A DNA stretch of 64,000 nucleotides from Rhodococcus sp. IEGM 1409. GTDB lineage: Bacteria > Actinomycetota > Actinomycetes > Mycobacteriales > Mycobacteriaceae. Positions within the stretch are counted from its first letter, which is position 1. Each line of letters opens with the position of its first letter. Of this stretch, positions 62,964-64,000 are shown in pieces. Under the pieces are notes generated by a model. The model did no database searches. It was not told the origin of the DNA and saw only the letters and a program-made list of their open reading frames with translations. The stretch lies in NCBI RefSeq assembly GCF_030056735.1, contig NZ_JASHKN010000012.1, forward strand, positions 124,001-188,000, given 5' to 3'. Position numbers and translations under genes: made by a program.

Positions 62964-63820
62964 TGGCCGCCGTCGATTTTCGAGCTAAGGCACTCCAGGC
63001 GAGCCGACCTGTGCGCACCATGGGTGACGGGCTGGTCTCACTCGGGCAGCATGTCACCTTCTACGTTCGCACCATCGCGTCTATTCCGTTTGCCCTCACC
63101 AAGTACCGCAAGCACGTACTCGGCCAGATCAGCGAGGTCAGCTTCGGCACCAACTCACTGCTGTCCGGTGGGGGGACCATCGGAATCGTCTTCGCGATGT
63201 CACTGGCCGCAGCCATGATGCTCGGCGTCGAAACTCACCGCGGCCTCGAACTCGTCGGGATGACGTCACTCTCGGGAATGTTGTCCGCCGTTGCCAATAC
63301 GCGCGAACTCGCCCCCGTTGTCGTCGCAATTGCCTTGGCTGCCAAGGTCGGCACCGGATTCACCGCACAAATCGGCGCAATGCGCATTTCCGACGAGATC
63401 GACGCGTTGGACTCGATGGCAATCCGGTCCATCCCGTTTCTCGCCGGCACCCGGGTCATCGCAGCAATGATCTGCATCATTCCTATCTACATGATCGGCC
63501 TCCTAGCCAGTTACCTGTCCACTCGGCTGGTGGTCGTCTTCTTCAACGGCGCATCTGCCGGCACGTACGACTACTTCTTCCACCTCGCGATCTCGCCACA
63601 GGACCTCCTGTACTCGGGCCTCAAGGCAGTGGTCTTCGCCGCCGTCGTCGCGCTCGTGCACTGCGCGTACGGCTACTACGCCTCGGGTGGACCGGCGGGT
63701 GTCGGTCAGGCTGCCGGCCGCGCGCTACGGACCGCCATCCTTGCGATCGGAATACTCGACGTGCTGATGACTTTCGGCCTGTGGGGCCTCGTCCCCCAGA
63801 TCCCGGGAATGGGGATCTGA
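62963..63820 (+). CDS. yrbE3B: YrbE-B, MlaE-family permease of a second Mce system
   Basis: 285 residues, MlaE fold. FTAQIGAMRISDEIDALDSM is the coupling segment, and YGYYASGGPAGVGQAAG is near the end. The ATG at 62963 overlaps the yrbE-A stop by one base. It differs from YrbE4B in this window over much of its length, so the two operons are paralogues rather than a recent duplication. Confidence 0.86.
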   Translation: MAAVDFRAKALQASRPVRTMGDGLVSLGQHVTFYVRTIASIPFALTKYRKHVLGQISEVSFGTNSLLSGGGTIGIVFAMSLAAAMMLGVETHRGLELVGMTSLSGMLSAVANTRELAPVVVAIALAAKVGTGFTAQIGAMRISDEIDALDSMAIRSIPFLAGTRVIAAMICIIPIYMIGLLASYLSTRLVVVFFNGASAGTYDYFFHLAISPQDLLYSGLKAVVFAAVVALVHCAYGYYASGGPAGVGQAAGRALRTAILAIGILDVLMTFGLWGLVPQIPGMGI

Positions 63821-63823
63821 GCC

Positions 63824-64000
63824 GTGGACAGACTCACTACACGCACGAAGATCGTCTACGCACTGCGTGGCGCGATCGCCGTCGTGGTGGCCGTCGTAGC
63901 AGCAGTAACGTTGGTGCTGCGTGGATCCGGAAACCTCGAGCAGAGCACGGACGTGTTAGTGGCTGTTCCAGCCACGGCGGGCCTGATCAGCGGCGAGGCA
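63824..64000 (+). CDS. mce3A: MceA of the second Mce operon (partial, 5' end only)
   Basis: The first 59 residues: a basic start (VDRLTTRTKIVYALRG), a membrane helix (IAVVVAVVAAVTLVLRG) and the beginning of an MCE domain (VLVAVPATAGLISGEA). The GTG at 63824 is three bases after the yrbE-B stop. The rest lies outside the window. Confidence 0.82.
   Translation, partial: MDRLTTRTKIVYALRGAIAVVVAVVAAVTLVLRGSGNLEQSTDVLVAVPATAGLISGEA

Overview
The window is high-GC actinobacterial DNA, most likely from a Rhodococcus chromosome and possibly the R. erythropolis group. That assignment is an inference from gene content and synteny. The gene order otsA - mce4 operon - hsd4B - fdxD - fadE26 - fadE27 - fadD17 - fadD19/echA19 - ltp4 - ltp3 - cyp125 - fadA5 - ddn-like - echA20 - ipdABC follows the sterol catabolism region of Mycobacterium tuberculosis and Rhodococcus. 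I saw no tRNA, rRNA, CRISPR array, insertion sequence or phage gene.

Layout. 1-2.2 kb: a leftward pair of ABC exporter half-transporters; one has a heavily degenerate ATPase domain and the other runs off the edge. 2.4-4.1 kb: a small conserved-looking ORF and trehalose-6-phosphate synthase, ending in a strong hairpin. 4.2-14.5 kb: a leftward ten-gene Mce4 steroid importer (yrbE4A, yrbE4B, mce4A-F, two Mce-associated proteins), mostly joined by 1-4 base stop/start overlaps. 14.9-41.0 kb: sterol side-chain and ring C/D degradation genes, with at least seven KstR-like boxes (core AGAAC-N2-GTTCT) at divergent promoters up to 33.5 kb and a different palindrome at 37.5 kb where the ring C/D genes (echA20, ipdA, ipdB, ipdC) begin. 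The proteins fit one pathway: Mce4 imports the sterol; CYP125 oxidises C26; FadD19 and FadD17 make CoA thioesters; FadE26/FadE27, EchA19 and FadA5 carry out beta-oxidation; Ltp3, Ltp4 and a double DUF35 protein probably cleave C24-branched side chains; EchA20 and IpdAB open the remaining rings.

41.2-60.5 kb is a separate nitrogen and methylated-amine island. It holds an ABC importer of the quaternary-amine type with an unknown 271-residue protein in its operon, and an M20 amidohydrolase. A four-gene set follows: a GlnA/GmaS-type ligase plus the three split glutamate-synthase domains that resemble N-methylglutamate synthase. Next to it are an FAD amine oxidase, a divergent operon (cupin, DmmA-like subunit, 2Fe-2S reductase, DUF3445 haem N-demethylase, TetR), a HutD-like protein, an ammonium transporter and an XRE-cupin regulator. 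I infer a route in which a secondary or tertiary methylamine is demethylated and its nitrogen is passed to glutamate. In the FMN subunit the usual iron-sulphur cysteines are absent, which is the most unexpected protein feature I saw.

60.6-64.0 kb: a regulator with two TetR domains in one chain, like Mce3R, divergent from a second mce operon (yrbE-A, yrbE-B, start of mceA) that continues beyond the window.

Start codons were chosen from overlaps, ribosome binding sites and family alignment from memory. No database search was possible, so family names are recognition by eye.
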